Source: an uncultured Clostridia bacterium | GTDB lineage: Bacteria; Bacillota; Clostridia; Saccharofermentanales; Saccharofermentanaceae | Length of the DNA: 64,000 bases | Assembly: GCA_947303255.1 (NCBI GenBank) | Contig: CAMYXL010000006.1 | Location: forward strand, 1 to 64,000 | Direction: 5' to 3' | Shown: one piece after another, positions 9,473 to 17,188 of the stretch | Layout of the letters: each line of letters opens with the position of its first letter | How positions within the stretch are numbered: the stretch's first letter is position 1 | Position numbers and translations under genes: made by a program | Notes under the pieces: model-generated | Told to the model about the DNA's origin: nothing | Databases searched by the model: none | The model's input: the letters and a program-made list of their open reading frames with translations, nothing else

Positions 9473-11311
9473 TCAGATTGGCTCATCAAACATAGACTCA
9501 TTCGCTTTGTACCATTTTGCAAAATCCTTAAAGACATTATCACCGTATGCTTTCTTAACGGCAGCTGCTGAGTCCTCGCGTGATAAGCAGTCTGAATATC
9601 CCTCCTTTGGCTGGAAATCATTAGCAGCAGTAAGGATCTTTTTATAGCACTCGCTGCCGTATTTGGTCTTGAGATATATCATAAATCTATATCCGTATGT
9701 ATATTCATCCCAACCGTCTTCAAATCCCTGGATAAATAGAGATTCAGCATTGCTTTCATTAATCTCATATTTGATATAACAGTAGTTGTAATGATATTGC
9801 TTTTCATCAGTGTCCATATTATCAACGGCTTTTATGCAGTCGTAAGTAAATGCAGTAGTAAAGCCTTCATTAAGAATGGAACAGAAGTAGTATCCGTTGT
9901 TGCAATTGAGCACATGTAAAAGCTCATGAGGGAGAGCCCAATTACCTCCGTTGTAACCCAATTCATCGTTAAAGTCTATATCACATGGGTTAACAATGAC
10001 GGCTCTGCCGTAAGCGCTTGGTTCACAATTGTCTGCAACAAAGATGGAAAACTTGGAAGTTGGCTTTGGAACATCCTTAAAAGCACCATTAAGATAACAA
10101 TCATCTACCAATCCCCAATCGTCGAGCATATCTAAACTGGCTCCGAATGATTTGGTAAGGAAATCACCTGAATATGAAAGCCCCGTGTTTTTCTCATTTG
10201 CTTTGAATATGTCATCGATTACTTTTGCCGAATCTCCTCTTACAGGGATACCCTTGTCGACAAATACATACGAATACTCAGTTATAAAGTAGCATGGCTC
10301 AGTAGTAGTAACCCATGTATTTTTGTTACCATCGAGTTCAAGCATCTTTACTGAACAAGTCGGCTCGGGCGTTGTTGTTGCAACTGTTGGAACCGGAGTA
10401 GTCGTATTGGTTGATGTAGGGTTTGCAGTTGTTGGAGTAGTAGTATCAACTGGCTTCTTAGGATCTTTTCGTCCGATCGGTGTGAAAGATCCCTTAGGGA
10501 TACCATACGTATCACAGATTTTTTGAAATTCAGGAGCTGAAGCAAATCCTGCAAAAACCTGTTCTCTTGTAACACCTTTCTTTAGTTCACTGAGCCAGAA
10601 AGCTTTGCCGCCTTCTTCGGAAGCTCTGCCCATGAAAAGCTTATATAAGGACTCAACATAATCCTCATTTGATAAATACAATGAGATATATTCATCACTG
10701 AAGATAAAGAAAGAAGCACAGTCAACGCCTGTTATCTTACCGTCGAGAAGATTCTGGACCCAGTACTGCTGGCCGCCTTTGTCGCCCTTTCTGTTGAAAC
10801 AGCATTCATAGAACCTGTCTACGAATATGTTTACTTTCTGAAGTTTGTCAAAGTTGTAGGAAGAAGAGTAGTAACCAGGAGTGATTCCGTTTTGGATGCA
10901 CAGTTCATAAAACTCTTCGGAATTTGCAAAGCCGTCAAAGACTCCGTTTCGGCCAAGCGTGCTTATATTCTTTTTCCAGAATTCGTATCCTTCCGTATCC
11001 GCCTTACGCCCCATGAAAAGAGTGTAGAGGTCATTGATATAAACTTCATCGGAAGTGTTCTTGGATTGGTATTCCTCGCTGGTGATAAAAAGAAGGGCAG
11101 TACCTGTTCCGGTAAGCTTGCCGTCATTTAATTGTCCGAGCCAGAAATTGAAACCGTCTTCGTCAGCATCACGTCCAAGTGCGATCTGATAACATCTGTT
11201 AACGAAGTTCTTTGCACCATCATCTTTTTCGTCTGCTCTGACAATTCCCGCAAGCGGCATGAATACCATAAACAGTGCCAGGAGCAGAGCTGTAAATTTG
11301 GATTTCATCAT
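9473..11311 (-). CDS. Secreted DUF4214-repeat protein with HELLH metalloprotease-like domain
   Basis: Predicted exported protein of about 612 residues. The track start (11350) adds 13 residues. The ATG at 11311 follows AAAGG eight bases upstream and opens directly with a signal peptide (MMKSKFTALLLALF, cleavage near VRA-DE). Four DUF4214-type units follow (GRDADEDGFNFWL, GRKADTEGYEFW, NRKGDKGGQQYW, GRASEEGGKAFW), then a Thr/Pro linker near residues 295-325. The C-terminal domain carries HELLH at about residue 462, with NEGF about 15 residues later as a likely third zinc ligand, so a gluzincin-type peptidase is inferred. A promoter candidate, TTGCCT-18-TAAAAT, reads toward it (11371-11400, minus strand). 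Substrate unknown; wall or matrix proteins are possible. Confidence 0.82.
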   Translation of the reverse strand: MMKSKFTALLLALFMVFMPLAGIVRADEKDDGAKNFVNRCYQIALGRDADEDGFNFWLGQLNDGKLTGTGTALLFITSEEYQSKNTSDEVYINDLYTLFMGRKADTEGYEFWKKNISTLGRNGVFDGFANSEEFYELCIQNGITPGYYSSSYNFDKLQKVNIFVDRFYECCFNRKGDKGGQQYWVQNLLDGKITGVDCASFFIFSDEYISLYLSNEDYVESLYKLFMGRASEEGGKAFWLSELKKGVTREQVFAGFASAPEFQKICDTYGIPKGSFTPIGRKDPKKPVDTTTPTTANPTSTNTTTPVPTVATTTPEPTCSVKMLELDGNKNTWVTTTEPCYFITEYSYVFVDKGIPVRGDSAKVIDDIFKANEKNTGLSYSGDFLTKSFGASLDMLDDWGLVDDCYLNGAFKDVPKPTSKFSIFVADNCEPSAYGRAVIVNPCDIDFNDELGYNGGNWALPHELLHVLNCNNGYYFCSILNEGFTTAFTYDCIKAVDNMDTDEKQYHYNYCYIKYEINESNAESLFIQGFEDGWDEYTYGYRFMIYLKTKYGSECYKKILTAANDFQPKEGYSDCLSREDSAAAVKKAYGDNVFKDFAKWYKANESMFDEPI

Positions 11312-11370
11312 GGATATACCTTTTTCTTTCAGAATGACTTTTATAGTCAAAGGCCTGTGTGTTCTCTAAG

Positions 11371-11400
11371 ATTTTATCATCGGGTTCAGATGCAAGGCAA
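11371..11400 (-). promoter_or_regulatory. Promoter candidate for the DUF4214 protease
   Basis: Read on the minus strand, TTGCCT is followed after 18 bases by TAAAAT, about 55 bases ahead of the protein start. The rest of the 337-base divergent gap (11351-11687) is AT-rich, with one TTTTTTCGAAAAA palindrome near 11490 and a TTGACT near 11608. No convincing gene is seen in it. Confidence 0.5.
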
Positions 11401-11675
11401 CAAGACTCTTTGCATTAATCAACAAAATATGAGCGTTTATAGTGTTAATCTGGACAATTTTTAAGAAATTTTACCTGAGAGCAGATGTCAATTTTTTTCG
11501 AAAAAGGAAAGAAAAATGAGCAGATGAAAGGTGGGTGTTTTCGAGGGAAGGACACATGAAATATAGACGGAGATAAATCTCAAAACGATTTGTTAAGGGT
11601 AAAAACTTTGACTTTCAAAGATTACAAATATGCTACAAACACCTGTTTTCACGCATTTTCGGGATTTTTCAATGA

Positions 11676-11681
11676 TATAAT
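11676..11681 (+). promoter_or_regulatory. -10 box directly before the NlpC/P60 start
   Basis: TATAAT ends only six bases before the ATG at 11688, which would place transcription start at or next to the A of the ATG. No Shine-Dalgarno sequence is present between them. No good -35 is seen at 17 bases. Confidence 0.5.
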
Positions 11682-11687
11682 CTAGTC

Positions 11688-12980
11688 ATGTTCAAAAAAA
11701 CAGACAAACAAATCGTATTTCACGTTTCGGACAGAACGCTCAACAATACTGTCCGCGTGAGCAGTATCTTGGTCGCAGGAATTATTACTGTGAGCTTCTT
11801 TGGCGTTTCCCTTTGCGGTGCATCCGATGACATTACTATCCAATTGGATAAGAATCCTCTAACTACTAATAGTGAAGTCATTAATACAGGTGCCAAGGGA
11901 ATATCAGGTGTTGCATATTCAAAACCTAATAAACTTGCTGCACACCTTGAAGCGAACACATTTACAGTTCAGCAGTCTACTGACGACAATGGTATTCCTG
12001 TGGAAATTTTGGCTTCTCAGGAATTTACTCCGGACGGATCCAATAACTGGATTTCCTGTAATCAGGCAAATGTCCGATTGGAACCATCGGTTGAATCCGA
12101 TAAGCTCGCAGATGTAGTTTATGCCGATAAGGTCATCCGACTTTCTTATGGCTCATCATGGTCTAAGATTAGGTTGGAGGACGGAACAGAAGGTTATATA
12201 TTAAGCAATCTTCTTTCCAGTTCGGAAATACTTGCTCCTACCGCAACTCCGACACCTTCTCCTACGCCGACTGCAGCACCTACCGCTACGCCGACGCCTA
12301 TTCCTGAGCCTAAGGCAGAAGAAACAACTACAAATACTGCTCCAGAGCCTGCAAAAGAAGAAACTGTATCGGAAACTGAATTAAACGTTACTGTCTATGC
12401 TTCCTGCACAGCAAATCTGCGTTTGGGCCCAAGTACCGGAGCTGAACTTGTAAGAGTACTTAATGCCGGAGACGAGATCACAGTTGTTGCTGAGACATCG
12501 AACGGTTGGTATAAGACGGTTAACGGAAATTATATCAAGGCATCTCTGACTACAACAGAAAAGCCTGCTGAACCGGAGCTGGCTCCGGAATCATCATCTG
12601 AAGAGAGTTCATCCGGTGAAGTAAGTGATTTCGCATCATATTGTTTGCAGTATGTAGGATGTCCTTACGTTTATGCAGGTGCAAGTCCGTCAGGTTTTGA
12701 CTGTTCAGGTTTTGTATCGTACGTATATGCCAACTGGTACGGAATATCACTCCCGCACAGTGCGGATTCTATCTACCAGATGGGTTATGCAGTAACAAGC
12801 GATGAGATGCAGGTCGGTGACGTTGTATGTAACGACCATAACGGAGACGGATACATCGATCATGTAAGTGTGTATATAGGAGGCGGAACAGTAGTTCACG
12901 CATCGACTTCAACAACCGGAGTCATCACAAGTAATTTCTCTGATCTTAAAGATGTGGTATCGATCAGAAGATTAACGTAA
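11688..12980 (+). CDS. NlpC/P60 cell-wall hydrolase with two SH3 domains
   Basis: Exported peptidoglycan endopeptidase of 430 residues. There is an N-terminal membrane/signal segment (about 24-46) after a basic stretch. A first bacterial SH3 domain (about 120-185, NVRLEPSVESDKL) follows, then a Thr/Pro linker (PTPSPTPTAAPTATPTP), a second SH3 domain (about 235-290, NLRLGPSTGAELV) and a C-terminal NlpC/P60 domain. The catalytic cysteine is in GFDCSGFV (near 339), with the histidines in IDHVSVYIG and VVHAST. The enzyme family cuts between D-Glu and the diamino acid in wall stem peptides. No ribosome binding site precedes the ATG, and a -10 box lies only six bases upstream, so translation may be leaderless. 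A strong terminator follows. Confidence 0.92.
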   Translation: MFKKTDKQIVFHVSDRTLNNTVRVSSILVAGIITVSFFGVSLCGASDDITIQLDKNPLTTNSEVINTGAKGISGVAYSKPNKLAAHLEANTFTVQQSTDDNGIPVEILASQEFTPDGSNNWISCNQANVRLEPSVESDKLADVVYADKVIRLSYGSSWSKIRLEDGTEGYILSNLLSSSEILAPTATPTPSPTPTAAPTATPTPIPEPKAEETTTNTAPEPAKEETVSETELNVTVYASCTANLRLGPSTGAELVRVLNAGDEITVVAETSNGWYKTVNGNYIKASLTTTEKPAEPELAPESSSEESSSGEVSDFASYCLQYVGCPYVYAGASPSGFDCSGFVSYVYANWYGISLPHSADSIYQMGYAVTSDEMQVGDVVCNDHNGDGYIDHVSVYIGGGTVVHASTSTTGVITSNFSDLKDVVSIRRLT

Positions 12981-12985
12981 AAAGT

Positions 12986-13017
12986 AAAGTGTCGCTCAAT
13001 CGGGCGACACTTTTTTT
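12986..13017 (+). terminator. Terminator after the NlpC/P60 gene
   Basis: AAAGTGTCGC-tcaatcgg-GCGACACTTT followed by a T-run, starting six bases after the stop codon. A textbook Rho-independent terminator. Confidence 0.93.
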
Positions 13018-13345
13018 GTGAAACGAAAACCACGCGATAGTCGCGTGGTTCCATAAAGCTTAAGCGGTGAACAAAAATCTCCTGATGTTAAGTATGTGCG
13101 TGACCTGCCAGTTACGCAAAACATCAGGAGAAATGTGTCAGGAAAAAATACCGACACAAAATTTTATCATAAATAATTATACCCGTGGCTTATCTGAAAA
13201 GGTGCTATATCAAAGTATCATGTAGCTGATATCGACAAATTTGAGAGTGGCAAAGATACAACCCATTAATGGGTAGCAGGTAACCCGTCGCGTGGCTGAC
13301 AGGCCCTCAAAAAACACACTTGTGTGTGGCTAGTAGTATTAGGGC
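13018..13345. other. Intergenic stretch rich in inverted repeats
   Basis: About 330 bases with no convincing protein gene but several stems. There is AACCACGCGA-tag-TCGCGTGGTT (13028-13050). A long nested stem follows, TCTCCTGATGTT ... AACATCAGGAGA (13078-13131), enclosing GCGTGAC/GTTACGC. Further on are TGTGTC ... GACACA (13135-13158), CCCATTAATGGG and CACACTTGTGTG. On the minus strand a TATAAT (13176-13181) precedes the stems, and the long stem is followed by TTTTTG, so a small minus-strand RNA with its own terminator is possible. A remnant mobile hairpin element is an alternative. The last 80 bases overlap the run-on reading frame of the MutS-like gene. Confidence 0.4.
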
Positions 13346-14942
13346 TGTGCCCGAAAAAGAAAAACCACCGGCTATGCCGGTGGATATTTATTGTGCTCAT
13401 CTGTTCGTATGTTATTCCGTATTTCTCGGCTATTGCTTTGGCATGGGAACTGGTATCCGGTGCATCGCGTTTTACCTTGAAAGTATTTTGTCCGTTTACT
13501 CTTTCCATGACGATACTTATTATGTTGCTTTCGCCGTCCCATTTATCCATCTCGGAGGTCTCTCTTCCAAGATCATGGATATGAGTATTGAAGATAACGT
13601 ATGAACCTTTTTCCTTGAGGATCCTTATGAGATCTCTCGACAGATAAAGTCCGTCAGCCATAGATGTTGTGGAGTATGTCTCGTTAAACAGGATCAGTGT
13701 CTTTTCATCTGATTCGTTAACGATACTCTTTACTCTTATTGCTTCCTCTCCGAGACGACCGTAGTTAATGGTCAGATTCTCGTCGATAGGGAAGTGGGTG
13801 AGGATATTAGTAAAATTCATTCCCGTACAAGATGATGCAGTGATAAATGATCCTAATGAAGCCATAAGCACGCATATTCCAAGTCCCTGTTCGAGGATAG
13901 TCTTTCCTCCGCGGTTTGGTCCTGTGAGGATAAAGATCCTCTCATTAGAACTGAATTCGAAATCGTTCTTTACTATGTCTTTTTCACCTGCGACAGCAAG
14001 TCTCAGATTATAGAAATCCTTTATCGAGAAATCCTTGTTGTCCGATGAAGTAGGGAAACAGATATCACAGTTATCCGAACGGAGCTTTCTTCCAAACCTG
14101 GCCATTGCGAGGTAGTAGGTAAGGCCCTCGTAGCTTTCGGTTATGGATTTGGAATCGAAATCAGCATATTTGTGGAATATCTTTTTTATATCAGAATAGT
14201 TATGCTTGAGATGCTTCTCGAGCTTCGGAGCCATCTGGGCAAGAAGAGGATCTGCAACGAGATTATGTGATCTTCTGAAGCCTGTGGATTCAGGTGTAAA
14301 CAAAGTAGTCGTTGTAAGCTTTTCAGCAAGACTGTATTTCGGTCTGAAATGATAAGGAACGAATTCCATTGCTGCAACTTCTTTTATGTTCAGATCAGGA
14401 GTAAAGTTAACTCCGACAATGCATCCTCTTACAACAGAAAGGTCTTTGATGATAAGTTCGAGATCATCTTTAAGCACTTTGAAATCAGGAGATGATACGA
14501 TCTTTATCTGTTCGTCTCTGAATGCTTTAAGACCTTCGGACTTAAGTTCATGCGCGCCTAAACAATCGGCTAGTTTTTCTGTTGTCTTTGCGTACACTTC
14601 CAATTCTCTCAGATCTTCAAGAAGAGAGAATAAAGTAGCATCCTGTTTACGAAGATTCTTATAAGTGCCGCTGTAGTTTTTGAGGACGAAGATATCACCG
14701 ATGCATTCGGAAAGTTCTTCGCAGAGCTTGGCGTTTTCGAGAAGGTCGGAAAGGATGCTTCGTCTGTATTCGATGTCGCTGATGTTATGCGGTATCTTGG
14801 AAAGGACTTTCATGACGATGTCGCGTTCTTCCTTGATCGAGCAGATGCGCTCGGAAAGCTCTGAGATGGCAAGATCCTTTATTGTCTTATCGGAAAGTTC
14901 CGTAACTTTTTTATCTGAATCAGGTGTAAATAAAATATCCAT
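13266..14942 (-). CDS. MutS-family ATPase (MutS core + ATPase, no mismatch domain)
   Basis: A protein of about 559 residues. The start is taken at 14942 (MDILFTPDSDKKV), after AAGGAGAC; the track start at 15116 has no support. A helical core/lever region precedes a MutS-type ABC ATPase with Walker A TGPNRGGKT near residue 345, a Walker B-like LILFNE (unusual; most MutS proteins have LLDE) and the switch region FNTHIHDLG. The N-terminal mismatch-recognition domain of MutS is absent, so this is a MutS-like protein of unknown task and not classical mismatch repair. The real C-terminus is probably near ITYEQM: from there the frame runs without a stop through a hairpin and T-run (13353-13383), adding about 38 unlikely residues. 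This suggests a lost stop or a frameshift. Confidence 0.8.
   Translation of the reverse strand: MDILFTPDSDKKVTELSDKTIKDLAISELSERICSIKEERDIVMKVLSKIPHNISDIEYRRSILSDLLENAKLCEELSECIGDIFVLKNYSGTYKNLRKQDATLFSLLEDLRELEVYAKTTEKLADCLGAHELKSEGLKAFRDEQIKIVSSPDFKVLKDDLELIIKDLSVVRGCIVGVNFTPDLNIKEVAAMEFVPYHFRPKYSLAEKLTTTTLFTPESTGFRRSHNLVADPLLAQMAPKLEKHLKHNYSDIKKIFHKYADFDSKSITESYEGLTYYLAMARFGRKLRSDNCDICFPTSSDNKDFSIKDFYNLRLAVAGEKDIVKNDFEFSSNERIFILTGPNRGGKTILEQGLGICVLMASLGSFITASSCTGMNFTNILTHFPIDENLTINYGRLGEEAIRVKSIVNESDEKTLILFNETYSTTSMADGLYLSRDLIRILKEKGSYVIFNTHIHDLGRETSEMDKWDGESNIISIVMERVNGQNTFKVKRDAPDTSSHAKAIAEKYGITYEQMSTINIHRHSRWFFFFGHSPNTTSHTQVCFLRACQPRDGLPATH
13353..13383 (-). terminator. Terminator inside the 3' end of the MutS-like frame
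   Basis: Read on the minus strand, CCACCGGC-ata-GCCGGTGG is followed by TTTTTCTTTTTC. It lies within the open frame of the MutS-like gene, before any in-frame stop. Confidence 0.85.
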
Positions 14943-14993
14943 GGCTGTCTCCTTATTTCTCGTTTGATTATACAAATTAAGTCGGAACAGGAA

Positions 14994-14999
14994 TATAAT
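14994..14999 (+). promoter_or_regulatory. -10 candidate for the AraC regulator
   Basis: TATAAT 45 bases before the AraC-family start, in the divergent gap shared with the MutS-like gene. A minus-strand TATAAT (14967-14972) faces the other gene. The -35 elements are weak in both directions. Confidence 0.4.
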
Positions 15000-15044
15000 A
15001 ATCTTACGATTTGTATCATGATATTGTTTTCGAAAAGGAGCATT

Positions 15045-15806
15045 ATGAGAAAAGATACTGAGATCCTGATCAATGCTGATGAGATCAGAAAGCTGATGTA
15101 TAAGAATGCAGAGCATTCATTTGCGCATACGGCGTACAGGGAGGAACTCAAGAGGTTCTATCTTCTCGAGCAGGGTGATTATGCTGCAGTCGATGAATCT
15201 ATGAAGATGATGAATGCGGATATTCAGGGAACACTCTCGTCAGATCCTGTGAAAAACTACAGATATCTTTTTATCGTTAATACGGGACTTGCGACACGAT
15301 CGGCGATAGAAGCAGGTGCGCCTCAGGAATTGGTCTATTCCATGAGTGATCTGTATATACAAAGGTCTGATTCGGAAAACACGATTGAAGGGATCAAGAA
15401 TCTTAACAGGGAATTCTGGATAAAGATGGTAGATACGATCCGTGCTTCTCGAAAAGAAAAGAAGTATTCAAGACCTGTTAAAAAATGCATAGATCATATA
15501 ACTTCAAACTTCAATAAAAAGATCACGCTTAATGAACTGTCGGAAGTATCAGGACTTACGCCGTGTTATCTGGCGTCATTGTTCAAGAAAGAAACCGGAG
15601 TACCCTTCGGAGAATATCTGACGCGATTCAGGATGGACTCGGCAAGAGCACTTCTTTCGAGGACGGATTACAGTTATTCTAATATCGCACTGTCGCTCGG
15701 GTTTTGTTCCCAAAGTCACTTTACGAAAACATTCAAGGCACAGGTGAAAATGACGCCAAAAGAATACCGCACCGCTTATAGCGATACGGCATTTAGTCTG
15801 TCTTGA
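15045..15806 (+). CDS. AraC-family transcriptional regulator
   Basis: A 253-residue regulator. The start at 15045 follows AAAAGGAG and gives MRKDTEILINADEIR; the longer track start has no ribosome binding site. The first 150 residues form a mixed alpha-helical sensor region without a recognisable cupin. Residues about 155-250 are the double helix-turn-helix DNA-binding domain, with typical LNELSEVSGLTPCYLASLFKK and SNIALSLGFCSQSHFTKTFK segments. It is divergent from the MutS-like gene (102-base gap) and convergent to the M20 peptidase. Its ligand and targets are not evident. Confidence 0.9.
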   Translation: MRKDTEILINADEIRKLMYKNAEHSFAHTAYREELKRFYLLEQGDYAAVDESMKMMNADIQGTLSSDPVKNYRYLFIVNTGLATRSAIEAGAPQELVYSMSDLYIQRSDSENTIEGIKNLNREFWIKMVDTIRASRKEKKYSRPVKKCIDHITSNFNKKITLNELSEVSGLTPCYLASLFKKETGVPFGEYLTRFRMDSARALLSRTDYSYSNIALSLGFCSQSHFTKTFKAQVKMTPKEYRTAYSDTAFSLS

Positions 15807-15814
15807 TCTTGGTG

Positions 15815-17092
15815 TTACTTTGAAAGCTTGATTATCGATTCGTAGATAACATCGATCATTACTTCAAAGTCGTTTACGCTTATATGCTCGTTAGCCTGAT
15901 GACACTGATCTTCGCTCCATGGAGTCTGCGGTCCGAAAGCAACGATGTTCGGCACATGCCTTGCATAAGTTCCGCCGCCTATGGCGATCGCTTCGTTATA
16001 CTTATCGTACTCTTCTTTATAACCAGTGAAGCGGGATCTGTTCTTGTTCCAACTCTCCATTACTGCTGTTATAAGAGGTGAATCTTTCTCGAAAACAATA
16101 GGCTTCATGTGATGCTTATCGTATTCTCCGACAAGACCGAATTTGGAAGCTGCTGCTTTCAATGAGTCGATGAGCTTATCGCTCGGGAAAGTTGCCGGAT
16201 ATCTGAAGTCTATCGTTACTGACTGACATTTCTCATCAACTTTCAATATGCCGACGTTTGAAGTAAGCTCGCCTGAAAGATCAGTAATATCGCAGCCGGT
16301 TAGTTCCTTTATGTTATCATTCAGAAAATAGTACTTGATGAAATCGAATACTTCGCAATTAAAGTAATGTTCATCTACAAACTTAGTGATCGCGTTGATT
16401 CCGAGATCAGGCTTTGAAGCATGAGCAGGCTTACCGATGCTCTCGAATTCATTAGCGTCGATCGTTCCTTTGCAAATGGCAGGAACCATGTTAGCGGCAC
16501 TTCCTCCGTTAACGTTTACATTGCTTACACCGGAAGTCTGGAACGTTGCCTGAAGGATTCCTTTCTCGGCAAAGATAGCAGGGAATTCAGCATCAGGTGT
16601 AAAGCCGCAATCAGGAATTATAGTATCAGGATTAGTAACGTATTCGTGCATGCAGTCGCATGTTCTTTCTTCATCTGTTCCAAGGATAAGTCTTATCCTG
16701 CAACCGAGATCTCTTGCTTCTTCCTTGAGCTTACAAAGTGCAAAGAAAGAGGCGAGAGCAGGACCCTTATCATCAACGATTCCTCTGGCGTAAAAAGCAT
16801 CATCCTTAACTGTCAATGTAAACGGATCAGTTTCCCATCCGTCTCCTTCAGGAACAACGTCAAGGTGACAAACGATCGCTACAGTCTTTTCGCCTTCGCC
16901 GAAGTCTATGTATCCGACTTTGTCGTTAAATACGTTTGTCTCAAATCCGAGAGACTTTGCTTTGTTAAGAAATACTTCAAGTACCTCACGGTTCTTCAAT
17001 CCGAATGGAGCTCCCGGAACCGGATCGGATCCTACGCTTCTTATGGATATGATCTCAGACATGAAGTCGATATTTGATTTGGTAAGTTTCAT
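15815..17092 (-). CDS. M20 family metallopeptidase (PepV/Sapep-like dipeptidase)
   Basis: A cytoplasmic two-zinc peptidase of 425 residues. Metal-ligand motifs of family M20 are present: CHLDVVPEGDGW near residue 75, the bridging aspartate in VDDKGPA, and the DEE pair in LGTDEERTCD near 150. A large dimerisation/lid domain follows in the middle, and a final histidine region NEH near the C-terminus. This pattern fits the PepV/Sapep dipeptidases, which release amino acids from short peptides. The start follows AGAGGTTTACAT. It stands alone between the AraC gene (convergent) and the MATE exporter (divergent). Confidence 0.9.
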   Translation of the reverse strand: MKLTKSNIDFMSEIISIRSVGSDPVPGAPFGLKNREVLEVFLNKAKSLGFETNVFNDKVGYIDFGEGEKTVAIVCHLDVVPEGDGWETDPFTLTVKDDAFYARGIVDDKGPALASFFALCKLKEEARDLGCRIRLILGTDEERTCDCMHEYVTNPDTIIPDCGFTPDAEFPAIFAEKGILQATFQTSGVSNVNVNGGSAANMVPAICKGTIDANEFESIGKPAHASKPDLGINAITKFVDEHYFNCEVFDFIKYYFLNDNIKELTGCDITDLSGELTSNVGILKVDEKCQSVTIDFRYPATFPSDKLIDSLKAAASKFGLVGEYDKHHMKPIVFEKDSPLITAVMESWNKNRSRFTGYKEEYDKYNEAIAIGGGTYARHVPNIVAFGPQTPWSEDQCHQANEHISVNDFEVMIDVIYESIIKLSK

Positions 17093-17174
17093 ATGTAAAC
17101 CTCTATCTAGTTTAGTAAAAACAATTATACGATAAATGTTTGATTCTTAGGATACATCTGTTACGAACTTATGT

Positions 17175-17180
17175 TATAAC
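17175..17180 (+). promoter_or_regulatory. -10 box close to the MATE start
   Basis: TATAAC ends eight bases before the ATG at 17189, with no Shine-Dalgarno between. No -35 element at the right distance was found. Confidence 0.4.
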
Positions 17181-17188
17181 TTAACTCT

